DNA of 64,000 nucleotides, taken from the NCBI GenBank assembly GCA_028279425.1, contig JANQNV010000184.1, positions 1-64,000 on the forward strand, in the 5' to 3' direction. The notes below the pieces were generated by a model, which saw nothing but the letters and a program-made list of their open reading frames with translations, did not search any database and had not been told where the DNA came from. This document shows positions 28,430-38,033 of the stretch, piece after piece. The stretch comes from Longimicrobiales bacterium. Lineage in GTDB: Bacteria > Gemmatimonadota > Gemmatimonadetes > Longimicrobiales > Gaopeijiaceae. The position numbers and the translations under genes were made by a program. Position 1 is the stretch's first letter. Each line of letters starts with the position of its first letter.

Positions 28430-29329
28430 TCAGGCGACCGTGGAGCCCTGGAGCGCCTCGGCGACCAACTCCGCGATCTCGACGGGCCGCCGCGCCACGG
28501 CGATCCCATGCGCTTCGAAGGCCTCCATCTTCTCGGCCGCCGTACCGGCCGACCCGCTGATGATCGCCCCTGCATGGCCCATGCGCCGTCCCGGAGGCGC
28601 GGTCTGGCCGGCGATGAATCCCACGACCGGCACGTCGATGTGCTCCTGCACGTACGCGGCCGCTTCCTGCTCGTCGCTGCCACCGATCTCCCCGATCATC
28701 ACGATGGCGCGGGTGTCCGGGTCGTCCCGGAACGCCTCGAGGCAGTCGATGAACTTCGTCCCGATGAGCGGGTCACCCCCGATACCGACGCAGGTCGTCT
28801 GACCGAGACCCGCGTGTGTGAGGTGGTGCACCGCCTCGTAGGTGAGCGTGCCGCTCCGGGATACCAACCCGACCGGTCCGGGCGTCACGATCTGCCCGGG
28901 CAGAATGCCGACCTTGGACTTTCCGGGCGAGATCAAGCCGGGGCAATTGGGGCCGAGCACACGAGCTCCGCAGTCTCTGGCGAAGGCGTGGGCCCGCGCC
29001 ATGTCGAGCACCGGCACTCCCTCGGTGATCGCCACGATGAAGTCGACGCCGGCATCGGCGGCCTCCATCACGGCTCCGGCCGCAAAGGCAGGGGGGACGT
29101 AGACGACGGAGGTGTTGGCCTGCGTGGCCGCGACCGCCTCGTCCATCGCGTTGAAGATCGGCACCTGTACCCCACCGGGCCCTTCGAACACCTGCCCGCC
29201 CTTACCGGGGGTGACGCCGGCGACGACGTGCGTGCCGTACTCGATCATCTGACGCGTGTGGAACGACCCGTCCCGGCCCGTGATCCCCTGGACGACGAGC
29301 CGGGTGGATTCATCGATGAAGATGGACAT
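28430..29329 (-). CDS. sucD: Succinate-CoA ligase alpha subunit
   Basis: [72 protein letters not shown]. Confidence 0.97.
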   Translation of the reverse strand: MSIFIDESTRLVVQGITGRDGSFHTRQMIEYGTHVVAGVTPGKGGQVFEGPGGVQVPIFNAMDEAVAATQANTSVVYVPPAFAAGAVMEAADAGVDFIVAITEGVPVLDMARAHAFARDCGARVLGPNCPGLISPGKSKVGILPGQIVTPGPVGLVSRSGTLTYEAVHHLTHAGLGQTTCVGIGGDPLIGTKFIDCLEAFRDDPDTRAIVMIGEIGGSDEQEAAAYVQEHIDVPVVGFIAGQTAPPGRRMGHAGAIISGSAGTAAEKMEAFEAHGIAVARRPVEIAELVAEALQGSTVA

Positions 29330-29341
29330 CGTGTGGCTCCC

Positions 29342-30478
29342 TCAACCCTGAGTTGCGAGTTCGACGGCTCTTTCGACCACGGCGTCCATCGACGTGTAGG
29401 CCGAGAAGCCCGCCCCCTCCAGAATCTCCAGCGCCTTCTCTTCGTTGGTTCCCGTGAGACGGATGACGATGGGCACCTCGATGTCGATCTGCCGCGTGGC
29501 CTCGACGATCCCGTTGGCGACGTCGTCGGTGCGGGTGATCCCTCCGAAGATGTTGAAGAGGATGACCTTGACCGCAGGATCCGCCGTGATGATCCGAAGG
29601 GCGTTGACCACCTTCTCCGGGTTGGACGAGCCCCCGATGTCGAGGAAGTTCGCCGGCTCCCCGCCATAGAACTTGACCAGATCCATCGTGGCCATGGCGA
29701 GGCCCGCACCATTCACGCAGCAGCCGACGTTGCCATCGAGCTTGATGAAGGTCAGCCCCGCCTCGCGGGCGTCGGTTTCGGCCTGAGGCTCAGCCGCCGA
29801 GTCGCGGTAGGCCTCGATCGCGGGCTTCCGGAACAGCTCGTTGTCATCGATGCTGACCTTCGCATCGATCGCCTTCACTTCGCCCGACGGCGTGACGATC
29901 AACGGATTGATCTCCGCCATCGAAGCACCCGCATCGACGAACGAACGGTAGAGCTGGCCCATGATCTTGGCCGCTTGCTTGATCTGCGCCGGATCGTCGT
30001 AGAGGCTGTTGGCGAGCCAGAAGGCCTGGTGCGGCAGCAGCCCGTACCTCGGGTCGACCGACAACCTGCGAATGGCCTCGGGCTGAGAGTGCGCGACCTC
30101 TTCGATGTCGATCCCACCCTCCGACGACACCATGAACATCGGGGCCTGCGTGACCCGGTCGACCAGTACCCCGACATACGCCTCCGAGGCGATGTCTTCC
30201 GCGGGCGTGATCAGCACCTTCTCGACGGTGAGCCCGTTGATCTCCATGCCCAGGATCGCCTCGGCGTACGCCTCGGCCTCCTCGGGGGTCTTGGCCAACT
30301 TCACTCCGCCGGCCTTCCCTCGGCCCCCTGAATGCACCTGCGCCTTGACCACCACCATTCCGCCGAAGTCGCGGGCGGCGGCGGCAGCCTCCGAAGCATC
30401 GGTGACGACGGTGCCGGGCGGCACCGGCATCCCGTGGTCGCGGAAGATCTCTTTCGCCTGATATTCGTGTAGATCCAT
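29342..30478 (-). CDS. sucC: Succinate-CoA ligase beta subunit
   Basis: MDLHEYQAKEIFRDHGMPVPPG, VVKAQVHSGGRGKAGGVKLA, NGAGLAMATMDLVKFYGGEPANFLDIGG. Confidence 0.97.
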   Translation of the reverse strand: MDLHEYQAKEIFRDHGMPVPPGTVVTDASEAAAAARDFGGMVVVKAQVHSGGRGKAGGVKLAKTPEEAEAYAEAILGMEINGLTVEKVLITPAEDIASEAYVGVLVDRVTQAPMFMVSSEGGIDIEEVAHSQPEAIRRLSVDPRYGLLPHQAFWLANSLYDDPAQIKQAAKIMGQLYRSFVDAGASMAEINPLIVTPSGEVKAIDAKVSIDDNELFRKPAIEAYRDSAAEPQAETDAREAGLTFIKLDGNVGCCVNGAGLAMATMDLVKFYGGEPANFLDIGGSSNPEKVVNALRIITADPAVKVILFNIFGGITRTDDVANGIVEATRQIDIEVPIVIRLTGTNEEKALEILEGAGFSAYTSMDAVVERAVELATQG

Positions 30479-30577
30479 CGAGTCGAGTCGTCCCGGTAGA
30501 AAGGGCGGAAGGTGGGTGAAAAGCCAGCCCGAAACCTACGCCCGGCCGATGGGCGGATCAACCGGATCGCAGGCCTG

Positions 30578-33313
30578 TCAGAGCCCGCCCGAACCGCCCG
30601 TGCGGAGGCGTCGGCGCAACTGCTCCAGCGCCTCACCGAAGCCGGCCCAATCCCCGGACCGCAACCGCTCTTCGGCCCGGTCGAGCAGCTCGAGCGCCTC
30701 CTGCGACCATCCCTCACCACCGGGCTCCGCAGCCACCGCGGGATCGACCGGGTCGGTCGGGGCACCGTCGGCCACCGGCCCACCCAGCGCCGAAACCGCG
30801 GCCGCGAGCGTCTCCTCCATGGCCACGCGCTGGCCGTCGCTCACCACGAACCGACGAAGCTCGGGGATCGCGTCTTCTTCGGCCGCGAGAAAGACCGGTT
30901 CCATGTAGATCATCCGGTCTCCGACCGGCACGACGTGGAGATGGCCCGTCCAAACGCGGCTCCCGCCCGTGCGCCAGAGAGAGAATTGCTGGCTGATCTC
31001 CGGATCCTGCTCCACAAGCGCCTCGACCTGACGAGGACCCGGCACCTGGTTCTCGACCGGCACGTCGTACAGACGGAGGCGGGGCGAGCCGTCGGCCCGG
31101 AGTTCACCGGCGAGGATGGCCGTGAGGTTCTGTCGCCCGGCGGGCACGAAGGCGGTCATCAGGCGGAATTCGGCCTCCTCGTCGCCCGGCAGTCGAAGAA
31201 GCCCGTACTCCGGACGGTACGGCACGGGAGAGGTTCCCTGCGCGAGTTCCTGTGGGTTCTCCCAGACGTCCTGCTGCGCGAAGAAGGTCGCCGGTGTCTC
31301 CTGATGGTAGGCGAGGAGGACGTTGGCCTGCGTGGCGAGAAGATCCTGTGAGTAGCGAAGATGACGACGGATCCCCTCCGGCATCTCCGCCAACGGAAGG
31401 AACAGTCCCGGGAACGCCGCTGCGAAGGCGTCGCGCAGCGGGTCCTCGACGGGAACCGAGTAGAAGCGGATGTCGCCCGTGACGCCATCGACCGTCACCT
31501 TGACGCTGTTGCGCACGTAGGCCGTGCGCCCCATCGAGCTCGCCAGCGGGAAGTTGGCGGTCGCGGCCATGCCCTCGAGCACCCAGACCACACGACCCTC
31601 GTGTACGACGGCGTAGGGGGCCTCCGGGAAGGTGAGGAACGGCGCGATCTTCTGCACCCGCTCGAAGACGTTCCTGAACAGTACCAAGCGGCTGTCGGGG
31701 CCGATGCCCGACGCGAACAACACGTTGGCCTGCCGCAGGTACCACGCCAGGACCGCCTTGCGCAGGAAGCCGCCGAGCGCGATGCCCTCGGGCACGTCGA
31801 CACCCGGCACACCCGGTCCGCCATCCGCGGCTCGATACGCCGAGTCCGTGGGGGTGATCAGGGCGTAGGGCTGTCGGCGCGTCCCGAAGAACACGCTCTC
31901 GGACTCCAGCTGTAGCGCCGAGGGGGCATCCTGCGACATGACCGGTGGGAGCCCGGCGAGGAACGTACGCGGCCGACCTTCGGGAGTGCGCCCGGTGACG
32001 TCGACGGCCACCGCTCCGTTTCCAACGACGTAGCGCTCCCGGAGGTGGAGGTTCTGCCAATTGGGCTCGTCGATCTGGTTCGGATCGACCTCGCGCACCG
32101 CCAGGGCGACCGGCCGGGGGCGGCCCTCGGCATCGGGGTAGCGGTCGATCGTAACGCCGGGGAAGTCGTAGTACTGGAACCGGGCCTCGACCTCGCGGAA
32201 GGTCGTGAGGAGTGCCGACCGACTCCACACTGGAAGCCCTTCGAACTGTCGCGTCGCCTCACTCCAGTCGACCGGCCCACTCGTTCGCACCTCGAAGCGA
32301 TCGCGCTCGAGTTGGTCGAGCCCGAAGCCCAGCCGGGTGAAGTCGAGGTTGTGCTGGATGAAGGGAGCCTCCCGATCGAGCTCGTTGGGCACGACCTGGA
32401 AACGCTGGACGAGCGCGGGATAGACCTGCCCCACGAGCAGGGCTCCGAGCATCGCGACGCCGACCCCGGCGAGCGCCGGGAGGAGGCGATTGCGCCAGGC
32501 CCCGACCGCGACCCCGATGGCCCCCGCGAGCGTGAGCAGACCCTGCGCACGCAATCCCGGCAGCCGGGCGGCGACGTCGGTGTAGCCCACGATCCCCTGG
32601 ACGTCGGACGTACCGGCGAGCAGGAGCAGCGGCCGCCCTAGTCCCAACCTCGCGGCGAGGAGCGCCATGAACAGGGCGACGAGGAGGCCGAGGTGCTTGC
32701 GGGCCCCGTCGGTCAGGACCACCGCCCCGTCTCCCATGCGCAGCACGCCTGTGGTGGCATATCCGGCGGTCGAGACCGTGAACATCATGAAGACGACGAC
32801 CAGGGCGAACGTCACCGCAGCGCGCAGCACCGGGAGCGCGAACACGAAGAAGCTCACGTCGTGGCCGAGCAGAGGGTCGGCGAGCCCCCATTCGGGCACG
32901 GTCGTCCAGAACAGCGCGCCTCGCGCCACCGCCGATGTGATCGAGGCACCGAACCAAAGACCCAAGAGCGCCGAGAGCCCGAAGATGGTGCTCGTGACGT
33001 AGTGGGCCGGGAGCCGCTCGGCGATCTCGAGATTGCCGAACTTGCGGGGGATCTGAAGGGTGCCGGGGGTGCCGGCGACGCGGCGAAGGTTGAAGAACAA
33101 GCCCAGGGTGACCAACACGGCGGCCCCCCCGCGGATTCCCCACACCCACGCCATCTGCTTCCAGAAGACCGACGCGTAGCCGACCTCGCCGAACCAGAGC
33201 GCGTCCACGAACAGCAGCGTGAGCGCCCGACTCGCCACCAGGAGCATCAGCAACACGCCGACCGTGAGGATGGCCGCCCGCCCTCCGCGCAGACTACCGG
33301 CCAATCGGGTCAC
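30578..33313 (-). CDS. UPF0182 family membrane protein
   Basis: Multiple N-terminal TM helices (TLLFVDALWFGEVGYASVFWKQ) then AREVDPNQIDEPNWQNLHLRERYVVGNGAVAV, HLRYSQDLLATQANVLLAYHQETPATFFAQQDVWENP; GTG start at 33313 overlapping the upstream stop. Confidence 0.9.
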   Translation of the reverse strand: MTRLAGSLRGGRAAILTVGVLLMLLVASRALTLLFVDALWFGEVGYASVFWKQMAWVWGIRGGAAVLVTLGLFFNLRRVAGTPGTLQIPRKFGNLEIAERLPAHYVTSTIFGLSALLGLWFGASITSAVARGALFWTTVPEWGLADPLLGHDVSFFVFALPVLRAAVTFALVVVFMMFTVSTAGYATTGVLRMGDGAVVLTDGARKHLGLLVALFMALLAARLGLGRPLLLLAGTSDVQGIVGYTDVAARLPGLRAQGLLTLAGAIGVAVGAWRNRLLPALAGVGVAMLGALLVGQVYPALVQRFQVVPNELDREAPFIQHNLDFTRLGFGLDQLERDRFEVRTSGPVDWSEATRQFEGLPVWSRSALLTTFREVEARFQYYDFPGVTIDRYPDAEGRPRPVALAVREVDPNQIDEPNWQNLHLRERYVVGNGAVAVDVTGRTPEGRPRTFLAGLPPVMSQDAPSALQLESESVFFGTRRQPYALITPTDSAYRAADGGPGVPGVDVPEGIALGGFLRKAVLAWYLRQANVLFASGIGPDSRLVLFRNVFERVQKIAPFLTFPEAPYAVVHEGRVVWVLEGMAATANFPLASSMGRTAYVRNSVKVTVDGVTGDIRFYSVPVEDPLRDAFAAAFPGLFLPLAEMPEGIRRHLRYSQDLLATQANVLLAYHQETPATFFAQQDVWENPQELAQGTSPVPYRPEYGLLRLPGDEEAEFRLMTAFVPAGRQNLTAILAGELRADGSPRLRLYDVPVENQVPGPRQVEALVEQDPEISQQFSLWRTGGSRVWTGHLHVVPVGDRMIYMEPVFLAAEEDAIPELRRFVVSDGQRVAMEETLAAAVSALGGPVADGAPTDPVDPAVAAEPGGEGWSQEALELLDRAEERLRSGDWAGFGEALEQLRRRLRTGGSGGL

Positions 33314-34695
33314 AGCGCGACACCCTGCTCTCGAAGCCACCCCTCGAACACGCCCCGGATCTCGTCGAGGCGCTCCGGGGTGCGGGCCTCGTAGCGCGCG
33401 ACGAGGACCGGCTGCGTATTGGATGCCCGGATCAGACCCCATCCGTCGCCGAAGAGCACCCGGGCGCCGTCGACGTCGATTACGTCGTGGGTGGCCGCGA
33501 AGTGCTCCAGCGCCTTTTCCACGAGGGTGAACTTCGACTCCTCGGTCACGTCGATCCGGATCTCGGGCGTCGACACGAAACGGGGAAACGCGGCCACGCG
33601 TTGAGACAGGGGGACATCCGAGCGCGACACGAGGGCGATCAGGTAGCAGGCGTCGAAGAGCGCGTCGTCGAAGCCGAAGTACTCCTCCCCGCCCACGCAG
33701 ATGTGCCCGGAGAGCTCCCCGGCCAGAGCCGCGCCGGTTTCCTTCATCTTCTGTTTCATGAGCGAGTGGCCGGTCATCCACATGATCGGCTCACCGCCGG
33801 CCGCCCCGAACACATCGGGCAGCACCTGCGAGCACTTCACATCGAAGATGAGCTTCTCGGATCGCCCGGTCCGCTGCATGAGATCGAGCCCGAACAAGAG
33901 CACGATCACGTCTCCGCGCACGACGACACCATCTTCGTCGACGGCACCGATGCGATCGGCGTCGCCGTCGAAGGCCACGCCGAGGTCGGCTCCAGTCCGC
34001 CTCACCTCGGCGATGAGGTCGACCAGGTTTTCGTCGACCGTCGGATCGGGGTGATGGTTGGGAAACGTGCCGTCCGACGTGCAGTACAGCGGAATCACCT
34101 CCACACCGACCGCCTCCAGGAGGCGCTCGGCCACGAGGGCCCCCGACCCGTTGCCGCAGTCCACCACGACCTTCATGGGCCTCGCCAATTGGAAGCGACC
34201 CGCGAGATCGGCGATGTACTCGTCGTACACGTCGCGCCGCTCGACCGCTCCCACACCGTCGACGTAGTCGCCCTCGACGATCCGACGATAGATGGCCTGA
34301 ATGGCGTCGCCGAACACCGACCCGCCGGCCATCGTCATCTTGATCCCGTTCCACTCGGGCGGGTTGTGCGAGCCGGTGATCTGCACGGCGCCATCGAGTC
34401 CGAACACCTTCTCACCCCACCAGACCATCGGCGTCGGCACCGTACCGATGTCGAGCACATCGACGCCGCCGGCCGTGAGTCCGTCGATCAGCGCCGCAGC
34501 GAGATCGGGTGAAGTCGGGCGATTGTCGTGGCCGACGATCACCTTCGGCCGTTCGATCGACACGGCGCCGCGAAGCTCCGAGGCGTAGGCCCGACCGACC
34601 CCGTGGGCCACGCGTGGGTCGAGGTCCTTGCCGACGATGCCGCGGACGTCGTACTGCCGGAAGATGTGAGGTGCTGGAAAGGACATAACGCTCAT
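33310..34695 (-). CDS. Phosphomannomutase/phosphoglucomutase
   Basis: [74 protein letters not shown]. Confidence 0.95.
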   Translation of the reverse strand: MSVMSFPAPHIFRQYDVRGIVGKDLDPRVAHGVGRAYASELRGAVSIERPKVIVGHDNRPTSPDLAAALIDGLTAGGVDVLDIGTVPTPMVWWGEKVFGLDGAVQITGSHNPPEWNGIKMTMAGGSVFGDAIQAIYRRIVEGDYVDGVGAVERRDVYDEYIADLAGRFQLARPMKVVVDCGNGSGALVAERLLEAVGVEVIPLYCTSDGTFPNHHPDPTVDENLVDLIAEVRRTGADLGVAFDGDADRIGAVDEDGVVVRGDVIVLLFGLDLMQRTGRSEKLIFDVKCSQVLPDVFGAAGGEPIMWMTGHSLMKQKMKETGAALAGELSGHICVGGEEYFGFDDALFDACYLIALVSRSDVPLSQRVAAFPRFVSTPEIRIDVTEESKFTLVEKALEHFAATHDVIDVDGARVLFGDGWGLIRASNTQPVLVARYEARTPERLDEIRGVFEGWLREQGVAL

Positions 34696-35000
34696 GGATC
34701 CGCCGCACGTGGGAGACGTCGAGCGCTAGGTCGCATCGCCGTCGAAAGCGGGGAGGACACCGACGGAGCCCGGGAGTTCAGGCCGTTGGTCCGCTCAACG
34801 ATCTCGGAGAAGACACCCCCGGCACCCGTGCAACGTCCCGACACCGCAGACCCGAGCTTGTGAAATCGTTCACGAGAAATCGGCGAAGTGAAAGTTACCC
34901 GGCACACGAGATGAGTGTCAAGCAGGAAATACCCTTGCAGAACGGTGCTTTTCGTGCTCCTATCTTGGGTCCGTCACCTTCCCCACCACTCCCCCGCACC

Positions 35001-35555
35001 ATGCCCATCAAGAGCGACCGCTGGATCAAGAGGATGTCCGAAGAGCACGGAATGATCGAGCCGTTCGAGGCGGGTCAGGTGCGGGACGGGAGCATCAGCT
35101 ACGGACTCTCCTCGTATGGGTACGACATCCGCGTGAGTCCGGAGTTCAAGGTCTTCACGAACGTGCACAACGTGATCGTCGATCCGAAGAGCTTCGACGA
35201 CCGCTCCTTCGTGGACGTGCACGCGGACGAGTGCATCATCCCGCCCAACTCCTTCGCTCTGGCGCGCACGGAAGAGTACTTCCGGATTCCCCGCGACGTC
35301 CTGGTCGTCTGCGTCGGGAAGAGCACCTATGCGCGCTGCGGCATCATCGTGAACGTGACGCCCCTGGAACCCACGTGGGAGGGCTACCTCACGCTCGAGA
35401 TCAGCAATACGACGCCCCTCCCGGCGAAGATCTACGCCCGCGAGGGAATCGCACAGCTGCTGTTCTTCGAAGGCGACGAGGAGCCGGAGACGGCGTATGC
35501 GGAGCGGAAGGGGAAGTACATGAACCAAGTCGGCGTCACGTTGCCGAAGATGTGA
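35001..35555 (+). CDS. dcd: dCTP deaminase
   Basis: [89 protein letters not shown]. Confidence 0.96.
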   Translation: MPIKSDRWIKRMSEEHGMIEPFEAGQVRDGSISYGLSSYGYDIRVSPEFKVFTNVHNVIVDPKSFDDRSFVDVHADECIIPPNSFALARTEEYFRIPRDVLVVCVGKSTYARCGIIVNVTPLEPTWEGYLTLEISNTTPLPAKIYAREGIAQLLFFEGDEEPETAYAERKGKYMNQVGVTLPKM

Positions 35556-35565
35556 TGGTTCTGGG

Positions 35566-35664
35566 CGGCGGGGAGGGCCCCGAGGGGGTCCCCTCCGCTG
35601 CCGACGCTTCGCTCGCCTTCGGCGATCGTCATCGGAGGGGACCCCCTCGGGGCCCTCCCCGCCG
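35566..35664. repeat. Perfect 32 bp inverted repeat (35 nt loop) immediately downstream of dcd
   Basis: CGGCGGGGAGGGCCCCGAGGGGGTCCCCTCCG (35566-35597) / CGGAGGGGACCCCCTCGGGGCCCTCCCCGCCG (35633-35664). Confidence 0.9.
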
Positions 35665-35709
35665 GCCGGCATCCCAGCCTTGGCACGCTCCTTTGGACAC
35701 CCTGGTGGG

Positions 35710-35810
35710 GCGCTCGCTGGCGCATCGCTGCCTGGGCCAGGCGCTCGCTTCGCATCGCGGCCCGCTCGGGCTCGCTTCGCATCGCTGCTACCGGCGCTCG
35801 CTGAGCCTTC
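35710..35810. repeat. Short interspersed GCGCTCGCTTCGCATCGC-type repeats, about 4 copies
   Basis: gcgctcgctggcgcatcgc, gcgctcgcttcgcatcgc, gggctcgcttcgcatcgc, gcgctcgctgagcc. Confidence 0.65.
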
Positions 35811-35826
35811 GTTGTGGGGCTGGCGG

Positions 35827-36294
35827 CTAGTGGGTGACGAGGAACAGCATCTGGGAGGGGGACCAGATGGCGTTGTCGCCTCGGTTGGCTTGCAGGGCTT
35901 TGGCCAGGTTGGAGTCGCTGGGGTAGCGTACCCAGACGACGCCGAGTTCGCGGCCCCAGATCGAGGTGCCCCAGAGGCGGAACGAGAGCCAGGTGTAGGT
36001 GACGTCGTCGTAGGCGAAGGGGAAGCCGTCGGGGAGGGCTTCCTCCATCTCGGTGGGGACACTGCCCGTGCCGCCCGAACCGGGGAAACGGCCCGTTTCC
36101 GCGAGGTAGTCGTGGGCCGCGAGGCGGATCGTGTTCACGTCTCCGAGCACTCGCGCCGCCTGCGCGCGACCGACGGCGTCTCGGAAGTGCGGGATGGCGA
36201 TGCCGGCGAGGATCCCGATCAGGGTCATCACCGTCAGCAATTCGATCAGCGTGAAGCCGCGTGGGCGACGGGGGCGACGAGGCGGGCGGTTCAT
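35827..36294 (-). CDS. Type IV pilin/type II pseudopilin-like protein
   Basis: Prepilin motif RGFTLIELLTVMTLIGILAGIAIPHFRDAVGRAQ. Confidence 0.9.
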   Translation of the reverse strand: MNRPPRRPRRPRGFTLIELLTVMTLIGILAGIAIPHFRDAVGRAQAARVLGDVNTIRLAAHDYLAETGRFPGSGGTGSVPTEMEEALPDGFPFAYDDVTYTWLSFRLWGTSIWGRELGVVWVRYPSDSNLAKALQANRGDNAIWSPSQMLFLVTH

Positions 36295-36791
36295 CCCTCG
36301 CCTCCTGGGAAGGTCGAGTCCGGCGGCGAGATGCCGAGGCCGATCAGGAAGTCGTCGACCACTTCACCCTTCTCGAATCGGACCGGCACACCGGCCTCGG
36401 TCGAGGTGATCGAGAAGCTGCCCCCTCCGACGGTGTAGACGAGGTGGGGGGCGTCGATTCCCGCTTCGGCGAGGCTGGCCGGAAACCGTCCATTGTGAGC
36501 CGCGAAGTCTTCGACCGCCTGTGTCGCGACGAACACGAGCACGCCCTCGGCCTGCTTGGTTTCGACCGCGGTCAACGGGGCCGGACCCGACCGGTACGAA
36601 GTGACGTTCCAGACCGCGACACCGGCGAAGACGATTCCGAGCAGGAGCGGAAGCACCAGCGATTGCTTCGGCGGCTCCTGCGTCTCCGGCTCGTCGTCCC
36701 GGATCGTGTCTTGAACCTCGTCGACCAACTCCTTGGCTGCCGACGCGAACCCGTCGTGCCGTGGGCTCGCAGGGCTGGGTGGCTCGGCCAT
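36291..36791 (-). CDS. Single-TM protein with pseudopilin-like C-terminal part, lacking a prepilin cleavage motif
   Basis: TM QSLVLPLLLGIVFAGVAVWNV, then VEDFAAHNGRFPASLAEAGIDAPHLVYTV; 4 bp overlap with the pilin gene. Confidence 0.65.
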   Translation of the reverse strand: MAEPPSPASPRHDGFASAAKELVDEVQDTIRDDEPETQEPPKQSLVLPLLLGIVFAGVAVWNVTSYRSGPAPLTAVETKQAEGVLVFVATQAVEDFAAHNGRFPASLAEAGIDAPHLVYTVGGGSFSITSTEAGVPVRFEKGEVVDDFLIGLGISPPDSTFPGGEG

Positions 36792-36968
36792 CGTCCGTCG
36801 CGTCTCCTCTGATGCAGGGTGCTCTCAGAGAAGCATCGGGCGGAACCCCGTGCGACCTTAGCCGCGCGTTTCAGTCCGGTGACCCGTCACGCGACGCGCC
36901 CGAAGCCGGCCGACGATCGCGAGCCGGGCGAACTCATCCCTACCCGAAGAGGCCAAACCATCCCCGGG

Positions 36969-37436
36969 TCAGACCGGAGGGTTGAGCTCGGTGAGGGTCA
37001 CCCGGTAGACCAGCACGGAGTGGGGTGGGATCTGATTCTGGCCCGCCGCCCCGTAGCCGAGGGCCGAGGGAATGACGATGAGACGGGTCTCATCCGGGAG
37101 CATGCCGAGCACCCCGAGGCGGAATCCTTCGATGGACTGGCCCGGCAAGAGGGTGAAGGGGAACGTACCGACCTGGACCTCCGTCCCATTCGGGAGCCAG
37201 AGCGTGTAGTCGACCACGACAGCGTCGCCGGCCGAGGCGGGCACACCCGTACCCGGGGTCAGCGTCTGGATGTACAGGCCGTTGCCCACGTCGGTCATAT
37301 CGGCCAGGACGACCCCGAGCGACGGATCGAAGGTGACGTCGTTGGCCGTTTGTGGGCCGGTCACGTCGTCGTCACACGCCGTCAGGGCGAGGGTGGCGAC
37401 GACGAGCGGAGCGAAGAAGCGACGGAAACGAAGCAT
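36969..37436 (-). CDS. FKBP-type peptidyl-prolyl isomerase, lipoprotein
   Basis: LVVATLALTACDDD lipobox; VVVDYTLWLPNGTEVQVG..LGVLGMLPDETRLIVIPSALGYGAAGQNQIPPHSVLVYRVTL. Confidence 0.9.
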   Translation of the reverse strand: MLRFRRFFAPLVVATLALTACDDDVTGPQTANDVTFDPSLGVVLADMTDVGNGLYIQTLTPGTGVPASAGDAVVVDYTLWLPNGTEVQVGTFPFTLLPGQSIEGFRLGVLGMLPDETRLIVIPSALGYGAAGQNQIPPHSVLVYRVTLTELNPPV

Positions 37437-37541
37437 GATTCGGCGGTGTCGAGGTCATGTGGTCGGGTGGGTCGACTCTGTTACGCCTTCGCGACGCCCG
37501 GGTTTCCTCCAACCCGCACGCCGCCGGGATCGCCGTTCGAC

Positions 37542-38033
37542 TCAGTTGGCGTCGAGCAGTTGGATCTCGAAGACGAGCACCGCGTTCGGGGGCACGAGTG
37601 GTTCGCGCCCTCTCGCGCCGTACCCGAGCCCAGGACGCACGACCAACCGGCGCCGCCCTCCCACCTTCATCCCCACCACTCCCTGATTCCAGCCTCGGAT
37701 CACCTCATCGCTACCCAGTTCGAACTGATAGGGCTCGCCGGTCAGGGTCGAGTCGAGCAACGTGCCGTCCGGGAGCCAGAGGATGTAGTGGATCCGCACT
37801 CGATCGCCGCGCATGGCGTTCTTGCCGAACCCTTCCTGGATCTCCTCGATGAAGAGCCCTGAACTCGTACGCTCCATCCGGGCGAGGTCGACCTCGGTGT
37901 CGGGCGCGTACGTCACCAATTCAGGGTCCGCCTCGGGACCCGCCGCGGCCGACGCACAGGCGGTCAGCACGCCCGCCGCCATGAGCGTGACCAGGCCACC
38001 GGCCGCCGTTCTCACCGCGCTACCCGATCTCAC
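37542..38033 (-). CDS. FKBP-type peptidyl-prolyl isomerase, second copy, lipoprotein
   Basis: LMAAGVLTACASA lipobox; VRIHYILWLPDGTLLDST..WNQGVVGMKVGGRRRLVVRPGLGYGARGREPLVPPNAVLVFEIQLL; GTG start. Confidence 0.88.
   Translation of the reverse strand: MRSGSAVRTAAGGLVTLMAAGVLTACASAAAGPEADPELVTYAPDTEVDLARMERTSSGLFIEEIQEGFGKNAMRGDRVRIHYILWLPDGTLLDSTLTGEPYQFELGSDEVIRGWNQGVVGMKVGGRRRLVVRPGLGYGARGREPLVPPNAVLVFEIQLLDAN

Noticed and set aside
27767-30331. 854 aa plus-strand ORF opposite the CBS protein and sucCD
   Set aside because: Antisense shadow ORF typical of high-GC genomes.
34860-34873. GTGAA-ATCG-TTCAC palindrome upstream of dcd as a regulator site
   Set aside because: Arms of only 5 bp, single copy noticed; too weak to support a regulatory call.
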